Shown: positions 8,798 to 16,573 of the stretch, piece by piece | How the letters are laid out: each line of letters begins with the position of its first letter | Position numbering within the stretch: position 1 is the stretch's first letter | Source of the DNA: Paenibacillus sp. FSL H8-0048 | GTDB taxonomy: Bacteria; Bacillota; Bacilli; Paenibacillales; Paenibacillaceae | Assembly (NCBI RefSeq): GCF_038002825.1 | Contig: NZ_JBBODF010000001.1 | Span: forward strand, 4,216,001-4,280,000 | Direction: 5' to 3' | Length of the DNA: 64,000 nucleotides | Position numbers and translations under genes: made by a program | The notes under the pieces: generated by a model | The model's input: only the letters and a program-made list of their open reading frames with translations | Databases searched by the model: none | What the model was told of the DNA's origin: nothing

Positions 8798-10270
8798 TCA
8801 GGTCACCAGCGGAAAAGACAGCTCAAACGCTGCTCCTTCGACTGAGCCTTCCAGCAGGGCAATGGTGCCGTCCTGCTTCTCCACCAGATTACGGACCAGC
8901 GAGAGACCAAGCCCTGTGCCGCCCGAGGCTCTGGAACGGTCACGATTGACCGTATAGAACGCTTCGAAGATCTTCTCCCGCGACGCCTCGGGAATGCCGA
9001 TGCCGGAATCCTGCACGGTGATCCATACCCGCTGCTCCCTGATCTCGCTGTGCAGATGAATACTCCCCTGCGGGACATTATATTTGATCGCATTGTCCAG
9101 CAGATTGATGAAGATATGCATGAAGCTCTCCCGGTCAATCCAGATATGCGCGGGCTGGGCATCAAGCGTGACTGTGAGGCCGTAGCGCTCCGCCTTGCCT
9201 TTCATCCGTCCGCAGATATCGCGCAGCGTACTCTCTACCTCCAGCAGCTCTGCCTGGGATTCAAAATCATACTTCTCCAGTGCCGTCAACTGCAGTACCT
9301 TCTCCACCATCTCGTACAGCCGCTCTGTCTCCTTGGCAATGCTCAGCTTAGCATCATACAGCAGCTTGGGGTCATCGTCATACATATTCAGCAGATCGAC
9401 ATACGCCTTAATCGAGGTCAGCGGTGTCTTGAATTCATGGCTGATGTTCCCGATGTACTGCTTCTGCTGCTGCTCCAGCGCCTGAAGCTTCTCCACGGCC
9501 AGCTGGAGCTTGCGCCGTTCTTCATCCTTGGCGGCAATACTGCGCTCAATCTCCCGGCTCATGAAGTAGATGCCCTCGGCCAGCTCCCCCAGCTCATCCT
9601 TGCGCCGCACCGGCGGAGCCGTGATATAGTTGGCCCCGCGGATATCCTCCGCCGCCTTCTTCAGCCGTCCGATGGAGGCAGCCGCACGGTTGAAGTACAG
9701 ATACCCCAGGATGAAGCTGAACACCAGCACCGCGCCGCCTGTCGTCAGGAACAGATTCAGCAGTGTCTGCTGGAAGCTGCGGGCGCCCTCCAGGGAATAC
9801 TGCAGCTGCACCACGCCCATCTGCCCCTCCGGTCCCTGCAGCGGGGCCAGATAGAACAGCTTGTCGCCTTCACTCTGGTAGGCGACCTTGTTATTCAGCG
9901 CGTAGTCCAGCGCTGTGCTGAGATCCGGCTTGCCCGGACCCGGCTCAGGCCCGTCTTGCGCCGAGGTGCCCGCCTGCTGGCCCTGGCTGTCGTACAGGGT
10001 CACCTCCAGGCCGGTGAATCCGGCCAGCTCGGCAGCCAGCGCCTTGCCGCGCTGCTGCATGAAGGCCTGCGGCGTAAGGCGCGCGCCTGTATAATAAGTC
10101 TGCTTCACGCGCAGATTGACCGTGTTGACATGCTGGGCCAGACTGCGCTCCGTCTGGCCCAGCTCGTTGCGCTCCACGCCGCGCAAGACGAAGTAGCTCA
10201 GCACGCCGACGGCCAGAATCAGCAGTGCCGCCAGGAACAGGCTGAACTTCAGCTTAATGCTGATTCTCAT
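8798..10270 (-). CDS. Sensor histidine kinase
   Basis: This 490-residue class I kinase has a transmembrane helix at about 8-30, an extracellular sensor of about 145 residues, a second helix near 175-195 and a HAMP segment. The H box NISHEFKTPLTS (phosphoacceptor His near residue 278) is followed by the N box NLLDNAIKYN, G1 DSGIGI and G2 GTGLGLS. It should phosphorylate the regulator encoded just upstream: the start ATG of the kinase overlaps the regulator's stop by 4 nt (ATGA at 10267-10270), giving translational coupling. The sensor domain has no recognisable ligand motif. Confidence 0.93.
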   Translation of the reverse strand: MRISIKLKFSLFLAALLILAVGVLSYFVLRGVERNELGQTERSLAQHVNTVNLRVKQTYYTGARLTPQAFMQQRGKALAAELAGFTGLEVTLYDSQGQQAGTSAQDGPEPGPGKPDLSTALDYALNNKVAYQSEGDKLFYLAPLQGPEGQMGVVQLQYSLEGARSFQQTLLNLFLTTGGAVLVFSFILGYLYFNRAAASIGRLKKAAEDIRGANYITAPPVRRKDELGELAEGIYFMSREIERSIAAKDEERRKLQLAVEKLQALEQQQKQYIGNISHEFKTPLTSIKAYVDLLNMYDDDPKLLYDAKLSIAKETERLYEMVEKVLQLTALEKYDFESQAELLEVESTLRDICGRMKGKAERYGLTVTLDAQPAHIWIDRESFMHIFINLLDNAIKYNVPQGSIHLHSEIREQRVWITVQDSGIGIPEASREKIFEAFYTVNRDRSRASGGTGLGLSLVRNLVEKQDGTIALLEGSVEGAAFELSFPLVT

Positions 10271-10959
10271 GAGTAGCTCCCCGCAGGCACGGCCTTATAG
10301 CCTACGCCGTAGACGGTTTGCAGGATATTCTGGTAGGGCTCACCCAGCTTTTTGCGCAGCCGCTGTATATGAATATCTACGGTTCGCATTCCCCCGGCAT
10401 AGTCCATATCCCAGACCTGCTCCAGCAGCTCCTCGCGCATATACACCCGCTGCGGGTGCGAGAGCAGCAGATGCAGCAGATCGAATTCCTTCGGGGTCAG
10501 CTCCAGCGGCTCCCCGCCAAGCTCGGCGCTGCGCCGGTCCGGGTGAACCTGCAAAAGACCGTATTCGATCAGCTCACTGCGGCCCTCAGCCGTATTCTTC
10601 TCCAGCCGGCGCAGCAGCGCCTTCACCCGGGCCAGCAGCTCGCGGATCTCGAAGGGCTTGGTCATATAATCGTCTGCCCCCAGCTCCAGACCGACAATTT
10701 TATCAACAATATCATTCTTGACGGTCAGCAGGATAATTCCAATATCATCACGGTCCTCCAGCTTGCGGCAGACATCATAACCGCTCAGCTTCGGCATCAT
10801 TACATCCAGCACCAGCACATTTGGACGGAAGGTATTCGCCTTGCTCAGTGCTTCCTCCCCGTCACCGGCAGTATCGACTTCATAGCCTTCACGCCGCAGC
10901 GCGTAGGCAATCGCACTCACAATGGCCGGTTCGTCATCGACGACCAGTATTTTTTTCAT
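10267..10959 (-). CDS. OmpR/PhoB family response regulator
   Basis: This 230-residue regulator has a receiver domain with the acidic pocket DDE near residue 8, phosphoacceptor Asp52 in LVLDVMMPKLSGYDV, and the conserved KPF lysine around 100. The C-terminal winged helix (LTPKEFDLLHLLLSHPQRVYM and VDIHIQRLRKKLG) is of OmpR type. GGAAGGA stands about 10 nt before the ATG. It heads a minus-strand operon with the kinase and the propeller lipoprotein. A divergent small exported protein at 11198 has direct TTAAG repeats upstream and may be a target. Confidence 0.93.
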   Translation of the reverse strand: MKKILVVDDEPAIVSAIAYALRREGYEVDTAGDGEEALSKANTFRPNVLVLDVMMPKLSGYDVCRKLEDRDDIGIILLTVKNDIVDKIVGLELGADDYMTKPFEIRELLARVKALLRRLEKNTAEGRSELIEYGLLQVHPDRRSAELGGEPLELTPKEFDLLHLLLSHPQRVYMREELLEQVWDMDYAGGMRTVDIHIQRLRKKLGEPYQNILQTVYGVGYKAVPAGSYS

Positions 10960-11074
10960 AGACGGTTCATCCTTCCGCTCGCGCTTGTTCAGTTCGGGTA
11001 ATGCCCTTCAAGAATAACGCAGATGAAGAAGCCGGAGCAAGGAACCGGCAGAGACAAGCAAAGTTTAGGTTATC

Positions 11075-11107
11075 TTTAAGAAGACTTAAGCTTCATTTCA
11101 GTATAGT
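11075..11107 (+). promoter_or_regulatory. Direct repeats and weak -10, possible regulator site
   Basis: TTTAAG (11075) and CTTAAG (11085) are spaced one helical turn apart, as OmpR-family half-sites often are. They are followed by TATAGT at 11102-11107 with no good -35, as expected of an activated promoter. Control by the divergent two-component system is a guess from position. Confidence 0.35.
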
Positions 11108-11197
11108 TGGGTAAACTGTACTTAGCTGAAGTTCACAAGCCGCCGTAAATGATGAACCTTGACCGATATAACCAACCACGAAAAGAGGATTATACAC

Positions 11198-11608
11198 ATG
11201 AATATAAAACATATGAATATCAAGCGCGTAATGATTGTAGGAACAATGATCGTAGCCATGTCGTTCGGAGGAACGGCTTGGGGCAAGCCGGCGTTACATA
11301 CCCTTCCTGTCGCCAAATGGTCCACCTCAGATGTGGCCGATACCGATGAGCTGCTGGATGCCCTGAACCTGAACCCGGCCTCTGACGAAGAGCTATACGA
11401 CGCCTTGTATGACGGCAAGTCCCTGCGTAACATCGCAGAAGAGAATGGCGGCAACGTGACCCAGGTCATCAACCTGCAGGTCAAGCAGCTGACCCGGCAG
11501 CTCGAAGCCAGACTCGCCAGCGGCAGCATCACCCCGCAGCAGTTCAACGCGCAGAAGGCCGAGCTCAGGGAGATTGTGGCGCAGAGTGTCGAGACTTCAT
11601 TTGGGTGA
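11198..11608 (+). CDS. Small exported protein of unknown function
   Basis: This 136-residue protein has a cleavable-looking signal peptide (VMIVGTMIVAMSFGGTAWG). The mature part is charged and helical. Its motif LYDGKSLRNIAEENGG followed by LTRQLEARLASGSITPQQF resembles the short 'small helix plus in-line heptad' units of DUF2680-like exported proteins. AGAGGA precedes the ATG at 11198 by 8 nt; an upstream in-frame start at 11159 has no ribosome binding site. It is divergent from the two-component operon and followed by a terminator. Function unknown; a cell-envelope role is plausible. Confidence 0.7.
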   Translation: MNIKHMNIKRVMIVGTMIVAMSFGGTAWGKPALHTLPVAKWSTSDVADTDELLDALNLNPASDEELYDALYDGKSLRNIAEENGGNVTQVINLQVKQLTRQLEARLASGSITPQQFNAQKAELREIVAQSVETSFG

Positions 11609-11658
11609 GTGAATGAATCGGAGCAGCGACAATTAAATGTGACTTAAAGTATTTAAAT

Positions 11659-11702
11659 AAGCTGTCCTACGAGCAGTACACTGCGCGTGGAACAGCTTTT
11701 TT
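11659..11702 (+). terminator. Intrinsic terminator
   Basis: An 18-bp stem (AAGCTGT to ACAGCTT, mostly paired) is followed by TTTTTT. It closes the exported-protein gene ending at 11608. Confidence 0.85.
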
Positions 11703-11755
11703 ATATGCGCTACTACTTCACTTGTTCATCTGGCCCGTTGGCTTCTGTGCCCACC

Positions 11756-11783
11756 GAATGTATTCGGTTTTTCGCACACATTC
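11756..11783. repeat. Single palindromic unit of the dispersed 51-nt family
   Basis: GAATGTATTCGG, a T-rich loop and CGCACACATTC form a near-perfect hairpin. The same unit occurs at 43731 and three times at 58391-58525, with a variant in the array at 1-168. Here it stands alone, 4 nt after the stop codon of the ArsR-type gene. Confidence 0.7.
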
Positions 11784-11786
11784 CCC

Positions 11787-12476
11787 CTAATTCAAATCCA
11801 GGGAGAATATTTCTTCAAAACCCGCTTTCCCCTTATTCGTGACCTGTACTGCACGTGTACCCGGCAGACGCCGGACCCAGCCCAGCTCCAAGACTCTCTC
11901 CAGAAGGGCATTTCCTAGGGCTCCGGCCAGGTGGTGGCGGCGTTCGCTCCAATCCAGGCATTGATGCGAGAATTGACGGCGTTTCGTTGCAGCTTCGTTC
12001 AAATCAACGCCAAAGTCGGCAAAAAACTTCTCCCCATGCTCCGTCACCGTATACCTGTCCTCTTCTTCAATCAAAATACCGTTTCTTAGCAACGCATTAG
12101 TTAATTGCACCCCCACATTCCCGGCGAGATGGTCATAACATGTTCTGGCATAACGCAACTCCTTATCCTGTGAGGATTGCCTTAAAGACTTAACGGTCAC
12201 AGGCGGAGCAATAGATAATAAGGACTCCATCACCTGCGCAACCTCTTGACCTCCAATCGCAAAGTAACGATGTCTCCCTTGTTTCTCTACAGCTACAACG
12301 TTAGCATCGATCAATTTCGCTAAATGAAAGCTTGCCGTTTGAGGCTTGATTCTTGCCATATAGGCTAACTCGCTTGCTGAATGGAACCTTCCATCCAGTA
12401 AAACGGTTAATATTGCCGCCCGCGAAGCTTCACTCACTAGAGCTGCGATGATCGCAACATTCGGATTGGCCTGCAT
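11787..12476 (-). CDS. ArsR-family winged-helix regulator, long form
   Basis: This 229-residue protein has an N-terminal ArsR-like helix-turn-helix (EASRAAILTVLLDGRFHSASELAYMARIKPQTASFHLAKLIDANVV) and wing (VEKQGRHRYFAIGG). A C-terminal region of about 130 residues contains further winged-helix-like blocks (LLRNGILIEEEDRYTVTEHG). No ArsR metal-site cysteine cluster is apparent. I chose the start at 12476 (MQANP) because GGAGGT lies 6 nt before it; the frame is open further upstream without a ribosome binding site. It is divergent from the flavin-reductase-like gene, which it probably controls. An AGTGT/ACACT inverted repeat lies between them. Confidence 0.85.
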   Translation of the reverse strand: MQANPNVAIIAALVSEASRAAILTVLLDGRFHSASELAYMARIKPQTASFHLAKLIDANVVAVEKQGRHRYFAIGGQEVAQVMESLLSIAPPVTVKSLRQSSQDKELRYARTCYDHLAGNVGVQLTNALLRNGILIEEEDRYTVTEHGEKFFADFGVDLNEAATKRRQFSHQCLDWSERRHHLAGALGNALLERVLELGWVRRLPGTRAVQVTNKGKAGFEEIFSLDLN

Positions 12477-12510
12477 CCTAAACCTCCTTTTTGTATTCCA
12501 TACTTCGATG

Positions 12511-12537
12511 AGTGTTGAATTATTTATATTATACACT
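12511..12537. promoter_or_regulatory. Inverted repeat in divergent promoter region
   Basis: AGTGT (12511-12515) and ACACT (12533-12537) flank 17 AT-rich bases. The block holds TATAAT on the minus strand (12528-12533) and lies 34-60 bp upstream of both divergent genes. It is a reasonable candidate operator for the ArsR-type regulator. Confidence 0.45.
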
Positions 12538-12571
12538 GAAGCAGGATCTACAATATGGGAGGAGAAATACA

Positions 12572-13192
12572 ATGAACCCTACGAAGCAAAGAATGAACAC
12601 TGAAACGATACAACCCAAGATTTTATATTATGGAACTCCTGTCATCTTACTGAACACCTTAAATGAGGATGATACCGTCAATATCACCCCTATTTCGTCC
12701 TCCTGGGCCTTGGGAGACTGTATAGTACTAGGAATTGGCCTTGGGGGAAAAGCCATCGAGAACCTGGAACAGCTTCCCGAATGCGTCATCAACATCCCCG
12801 GCCCTTCACTATGGGAGAATGTGGAGCAGCTTGCTCCCTATACGGGTAAGAATCCTGTCCCTGATTACAAGCAACAACATGGGTACTCCTATCAAAAGGA
12901 TAAATATGCTGCCAGCGGACTCACACCCGTATCGTCCAAAACAGTTAAGCCTTCACGAATTATGGAATGCCCGTTACAAATTGAAGCAAGCGTCCAACAT
13001 ATTCGTATACCGGATCATTCGCCTGGCTTTGCCATCATTGAGGCGCAGGCTGTTCATGTACATGCCCACCAGGATATTATTATCGATGACAATCATATCG
13101 ATCCTCTGAAATGGAGTCCGCTCATCTACAATTTCCGCCATTATTTTGGTCTGGGTCATCAGCTCGGCAAAACCTACCGGGCAGAAACCTAA
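12572..13192 (+). CDS. Flavin reductase-like / FMN-binding split-barrel protein
   Basis: This 206-residue cytoplasmic protein resembles the flavin reductase-like domain family. TPISSSWALGDCIVLGIGLGGKAIENLEQLPECVINIP matches the core beta-barrel strands, and ECPLQIEASVQ the later FMN-contact region. Members bind FMN and reduce flavin or act on small aromatics. The start at 12572 has GGAGGAG close upstream; an upstream in-frame ATG at 12512 would run through the divergent promoter. The stop codon shares the CTAA quadruplet at 13189-13192 with the convergent XRE gene. Regulation by the divergent ArsR-type protein is likely. Confidence 0.8.
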   Translation: MNPTKQRMNTETIQPKILYYGTPVILLNTLNEDDTVNITPISSSWALGDCIVLGIGLGGKAIENLEQLPECVINIPGPSLWENVEQLAPYTGKNPVPDYKQQHGYSYQKDKYAASGLTPVSSKTVKPSRIMECPLQIEASVQHIRIPDHSPGFAIIEAQAVHVHAHQDIIIDDNHIDPLKWSPLIYNFRHYFGLGHQLGKTYRAET

Positions 13193-13713
13193 TCCTTACG
13201 GTTGATGTCCCACGCTCCCGTAGAGCAGAACTCGACCTTAAGGCCGGATGTGCCTGTAATATCTTCGAGAACCGGTACAATTAAATCCGAATAGCGGTGA
13301 TATAACCATTCTGCAGCAAAACGGCTAGGACTGTAGACGCAGTAAGTCTCCCCCAGCTGCCTCCCCTTCGTGCCCTTGAACCAGGTGTTGAAGCTGGGCG
13401 GCGAGATGCGGGTTTGAATATGATCCAAAGCCTCAGTCCAGACCTCATCCGGCAGCTCGATGGGAGGGCTTACAATTTTATCAGAAGCTGAACCGCCGCT
13501 AACACTATCCCCTAACAGAAGCTCTTCCACCGACTTCCCGAAGACCTGTCCAAGCTTCAGCAACACCCCGATATCAGGCAGGCAGTCTCCCTGCTCCCAC
13601 TTGGAAACCGCCTGATGGCTTACGCCAACTAAGCTGGAGAGCTCTGTCTGGGTCAGGGATAACCCCTTCCTTAAGTTCAATATATTCTGCCCGGCTTTGT
13701 TATTATCTATCAA
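13189..13713 (-). CDS. XRE regulator fused to a DnaA domain I-like module
   Basis: This 174-residue protein joins two modules. Residues about 8-62 are an XRE helix-turn-helix (LSLTQTELSSLVGVSHQAVSKWEQGDCLPD). Residues about 84-165 align well with DnaA N-terminal domain I: VWTEALDHIQTRISPPSFNTW, then a WFKGTK block, FAAEWLYHRYSDLI and TGTSGLKVEF, equivalent to the W..AL, PSF.TW, FA..WL..RY and TG segments of DnaA. The AAA+ and DNA-binding domains of DnaA are absent. It could bind DnaA partners or DnaA itself while reading a specific operator. The start is TTG at 13713 with GGAGGT 9 nt upstream. Confidence 0.85.
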   Translation of the reverse strand: MIDNNKAGQNILNLRKGLSLTQTELSSLVGVSHQAVSKWEQGDCLPDIGVLLKLGQVFGKSVEELLLGDSVSGGSASDKIVSPPIELPDEVWTEALDHIQTRISPPSFNTWFKGTKGRQLGETYCVYSPSRFAAEWLYHRYSDLIVPVLEDITGTSGLKVEFCSTGAWDINRKD

Positions 13714-13835
13714 CGTGACGACACCTCCACTCTACTATCACTCAACACAGCCAATAGTAGCATAGAAGGGATGATATCGAAATCGAGGGTAAGTTGAATA
13801 ATGCGCATCCCTTTCGCAACGTTAGGTTGCAAAAG

Positions 13836-13941
13836 CTATACAATCATATCCCCCACCCCAGTTCTCTCTATATCAGACCTGACGCCGTATATTGACTTGA
13901 ATTTGGAATAGTGATCCGCCCAGATCAATACCTGTTCACTT
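13836..13941 (-). pseudogene. 3' fragment of the gene disrupted by the IS element
   Basis: Immediately after the element's end the minus strand reads SEQVLIWADHYSKFKSIYGV and onward to a TAG at 13836, 34 codons. This reads like protein and lacks its own start. It could continue the frame of the gene fragment at 15344-15753 on the other side of the element. Its first 20 nt double as the guide-like segment next to the omega-RNA scaffold. Confidence 0.5.
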
Positions 13942-14110
13942 TTGAACCTCCACACCCTTAAAAGGGTGGGATTCTTAGCTAGTTAGTGGGTGCATACGTT
14001 TCCGCTTTACCCTACTGCTAAGTTAAGGGCGAGTTCATTCACCCATCCTAGATCAGAGCGTATAGCTATCTAGGCTGGCAGACTATTACCATCTGCCACA
14101 GGTTGACGCA
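13942..14110 (-). ncRNA. Putative omega-RNA (reRNA) scaffold of TnpB
   Basis: Downstream of and overlapping the tnpB 3' end, the minus strand forms CCTAGAT/ATCTAGG and CACCCTT/AAGGGTG stems. It ends in GAGGTTCAA, the terminus known for TnpB guide RNAs such as that of ISDra2. Sequence immediately after it (13922-13941, minus) would be the guide and equals flanking DNA. The 5' boundary is approximate. Confidence 0.6.
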
Positions 14111-15125
14111 TGATGTTGATGGCACCGACCCGATCTCGATGTGCTATATAACCGCAGTCGCACTGATACGTTCGATCCTTTGCTTTGTTCCGCTCTCCAC
14201 AAGAGGGACAGGTTTGCGATGTGTAAGCCGGATTCACTTCAACCACTTTGATTCCAGCGAGTGTCGCCTTATACCCGATGAACATTTGCAACTGATAGAA
14301 CGACCAATGATGCAGATTTCTAGCGTTTTTACGACTTGTTCTTGTCGTCTTACGGATATTCGTCAGTTTCTCCAGCTTGATGACAGACACCTTTTCTTGA
14401 ATCGCCATATTCACGATCTGGCGGCTGATTTTGTGATTCTGATCTTTCATAAAACGACTTTCCTTGTCGTTCTGTTTACGGATCGCTGATAACTTTTTAA
14501 GCTTTCCTAATTTGCGGCGATAGGCACTGTACTTACGGCGAACAAACTTGTTTTTACGTCAATTTCCGCAAAACTTTGTCTTGCCGCTAGAGGTTACGAC
14601 AACAGCAGGAACTTTCAAGCCTAAATCAATCCCCATCACTTCATGACCCTCGGCTGGCTTAGTGGGGCGTTCGATTGAAATTTGAACAAACCATTTCGCT
14701 GATTTTTGAACCACGCGCAGAAGTCCAAGCTTCCCGTTCACAAACATGCCTCGCTCCCGGTCCGAAAGAAGCGCAGGAACCACAAGACGTTGTGCTTTTC
14801 CTTCCAGGATCACCGGAAAAGAAATGTGGTTGCCCCAGATCGTATAATTTTGATTGTTCACGTAGTACACCCTCTTTTGGAGATGAGGTCGCTTCTTCGT
14901 TTTCTTAAACCGCTGAAATAGGCTTTTGGCGTCTCGAATCACTTGATTCTTTACGGCAGAGGGTAGATTGGCATGTACGGTTTTTGAAGTTAGCTTCGGA
15001 AACGTTCCGGACCTTTCGGCTTGCTCCGTTAATTCGTTGACGGTTCGGATATATTCATTACCCATATCCACCAATACAGACGGATGGGTTGGAAAAATGC
15101 GGATTTGAATCGTTACCGTTTGCAG
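14070..15125 (-). pseudogene. tnpB: tnpB, RNA-guided nuclease, interrupted by TGA
   Basis: The frame encodes a 351-residue TnpB-type protein interrupted once by TGA at 14559-14561, in the block KTKFCGN*RKNKF where relatives usually have a Gly or Arg. The frame is otherwise continuous. RuvC residues remain: Asp in MGIDLGLK, Glu in VIKLEKLTN and Asp in AHRDRVGAINIM. The zinc ribbon CPSCG/CDCG is intact. The first codon is probably CTG at 15125 (LQTVTIQI), 5 nt after GGGGGGTGA; an ATG-like start is absent and the next ATG is internal. Two products of 171 or more and 126 residues could be made if reinitiation occurs, but nuclease activity is unlikely without readthrough. Confidence 0.85.
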
Positions 15126-15343
15126 GGTTTCACCCCCCTTGTTTTTTTGTTCCTCAACATATTGTTTGATCGTTTCGGTACGGTTGTTTTCGTATTTATA
15201 TAGGATTGTCTCATACCTAGATTGTAGCAGTTAAATAATTTAACTGCCTCAAAAATATGCGCTCATTTAATATAATTTTGACAACATAAGGATGTTCCTT
15301 AAACAAAGACAATTCATCCCACCCCTAAAGGAGCGGGTTTTCT

Positions 15344-15753
15344 CGACTAATTTCTGTAATGAATTGATCCAGCGTACCCGGGATTTCCAGCTGCTGAAGT
15401 TCTTCGGGTAACGTAGCGAATAGAGCATCCTCCATATTGGTATAAGAATAGGATTGCAAGCCTCTTGCGTAGAAAATGGAGGGTTGAAGCTCAATATGAT
15501 CCGTCAGCTTCATCTCGTTATGTTGATTCACTAATTCCGTTAATATCTCTTCCATTTGTTCAACGGCCCTTGTAACAGAGGGTTCCAGCAAAATAGCTTC
15601 AAGCTGCTTGGTCTGCCTGCTAACCTCAGGGCTGATCTGCGCCAGCTCCCTGGATATCCATTTGTAGGTTCCGGGCCGGAGCCTTTTGTTATAGAGAAAA
15701 ATCAGTTGAACTGCCTGCTCCACCATGCGGTTGATAAGCAACCTGGCCGACAA
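15344..15753 (-). pseudogene. Gene remnant interrupted by the IS element
   Basis: About 137 residues of original coding sequence remain (LLINRMVEQAVQLIFLYNKR to TLDQFITEIS); the last few codons of the frame (to 15325) come from the element's left end. It is mostly helical and recalls the C-terminal helical part of nucleotidyltransferase/DUF4037-like proteins; that family call is tentative. The only start is a TTG at 15753 with no ribosome binding site, and the frame closes with TAA 45 nt upstream, so the 5' half seems lost. The 3' end would continue at 13941 if the element were removed. Confidence 0.55.
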
Positions 15754-15909
15754 CGGTTCGCCCCGGAGGTCTGCAAGTCCTGCGTGCGCACTCCCATTTT
15801 ATTTTACCGGTAACCTTATGTTAACACCTCGCCCAGAAATTACTAGACTATTCATTTCACTTCTGTTATCATTTAGATTGAAGTCTTGATAATAATACTA
15901 TTTCATAAC

Positions 15910-15946
15910 AAAACGGCTGGTCAGGTTCCCCTGATCCAGCCGTTTT
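15910..15946. terminator. Bidirectional terminator
   Basis: AAAACGGCTGG-TCAGG pairs with CCTGATCCAGCCGTTTT with a single bulge. A and T runs flank the stem on both strands. It serves the minus-strand gene ending at 15967. Confidence 0.85.
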
Positions 15947-15966
15947 CTGGTTATTTCGATATTACA

Positions 15967-16524
15967 TTATCGGTTCCGGCCCCGATCACTCAGATACCGC
16001 CCAACCGTCTCATCGCTCCAGATATGCGCTTCGACGTACCGCTCGGGGCCGTATTTTCCGTCATTGTTCCAGTTCTGCGGTAACCCGTACTTGTCGATGA
16101 TGCCCACAATCTCGGAATAGGTATACAGGGTATGCCTGTACTCTTTGCCATCGTTAATCAACGGGCTGAAGGTCGGCATGGAGTCCCCATAGGTAAAAGA
16201 AATCGTGTTCACCTCAAATTCCTCAATCGGAATCTTGAGCGATGCGCCATTCTCAAACCACGTGCTTAGCCACGGACTGTGTTCAACTACCATATAATGC
16301 GGGGAGGACCGCTGGACCACACCGCCCTTACGTATAAATTCCGACCGGATGCTGCTCTCGCAGTTCTGCCGATATTCCACATACTTATCGTGTCTTTGGG
16401 CGCTCTGGGCCTTGGGCTTGGTCTCTTTAATCGTCTCCAGCACAGCCCTCGCCTGATCGCCTGGCAAATCGGATAGGCTGACAAACGGACCCACAGATGC
16501 ATCATAATAATGGTATAAGAACAT
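15967..16524 (-). CDS. Conserved-looking hypothetical protein
   Basis: This encodes 185 residues, soluble, with no signal peptide and no motif I recognise. It begins MFLYHYYDASVGPFVSLSDLP and ends in a basic tail (YLSDRGRNR). The composition is rich in aromatic and charged residues, like small cytoplasmic stress or toxin-immunity-type proteins, but this is not evidence of function. The start at 16524 has a GGAGGGAGCGG purine block just upstream; the frame opens 11 codons earlier without one. It lies 49 bp downstream of the AraC-lipoprotein gene on the same strand and may be cotranscribed with it. Confidence 0.6.
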   Translation of the reverse strand: MFLYHYYDASVGPFVSLSDLPGDQARAVLETIKETKPKAQSAQRHDKYVEYRQNCESSIRSEFIRKGGVVQRSSPHYMVVEHSPWLSTWFENGASLKIPIEEFEVNTISFTYGDSMPTFSPLINDGKEYRHTLYTYSEIVGIIDKYGLPQNWNNDGKYGPERYVEAHIWSDETVGRYLSDRGRNR

Positions 16525-16573
16525 CGTTCCGCTCCCTCCCAGCGTAGCTTGTATCAACCCTACCCTAAATCTA

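Larger units (their letters stand above)
13942..15343 (-). mobile_element. TnpB-only IS200/IS605-family element
   Basis: The element has no terminal inverted repeats and no tnpA. The right end is the omega-RNA terminus GAGGTTCAA (ending at 13942), preceded by a CACCCTT/AAGGGTG hairpin. The left end, near 15343, has a subterminal hairpin at 15318-15337 (CCCGCTCC with GGGGTGGG). The left boundary is uncertain by a few bases. It carries one gene, tnpB, broken by a stop. It lies inside a decayed gene whose fragments flank it. Without TnpA of its own it could only move if one were supplied in trans. Confidence 0.8.

Noticed and set aside
8798..10276. 408-residue plus-strand frame antisense to the histidine kinase
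   Set aside because: It is a GC-rich shadow of the kinase gene, without start signals or a recognisable domain.
13780..15800. Complete IS605 with TnpA
   Set aside because: No Y1 transposase (HUH motif) is present on either strand near the tnpB gene.
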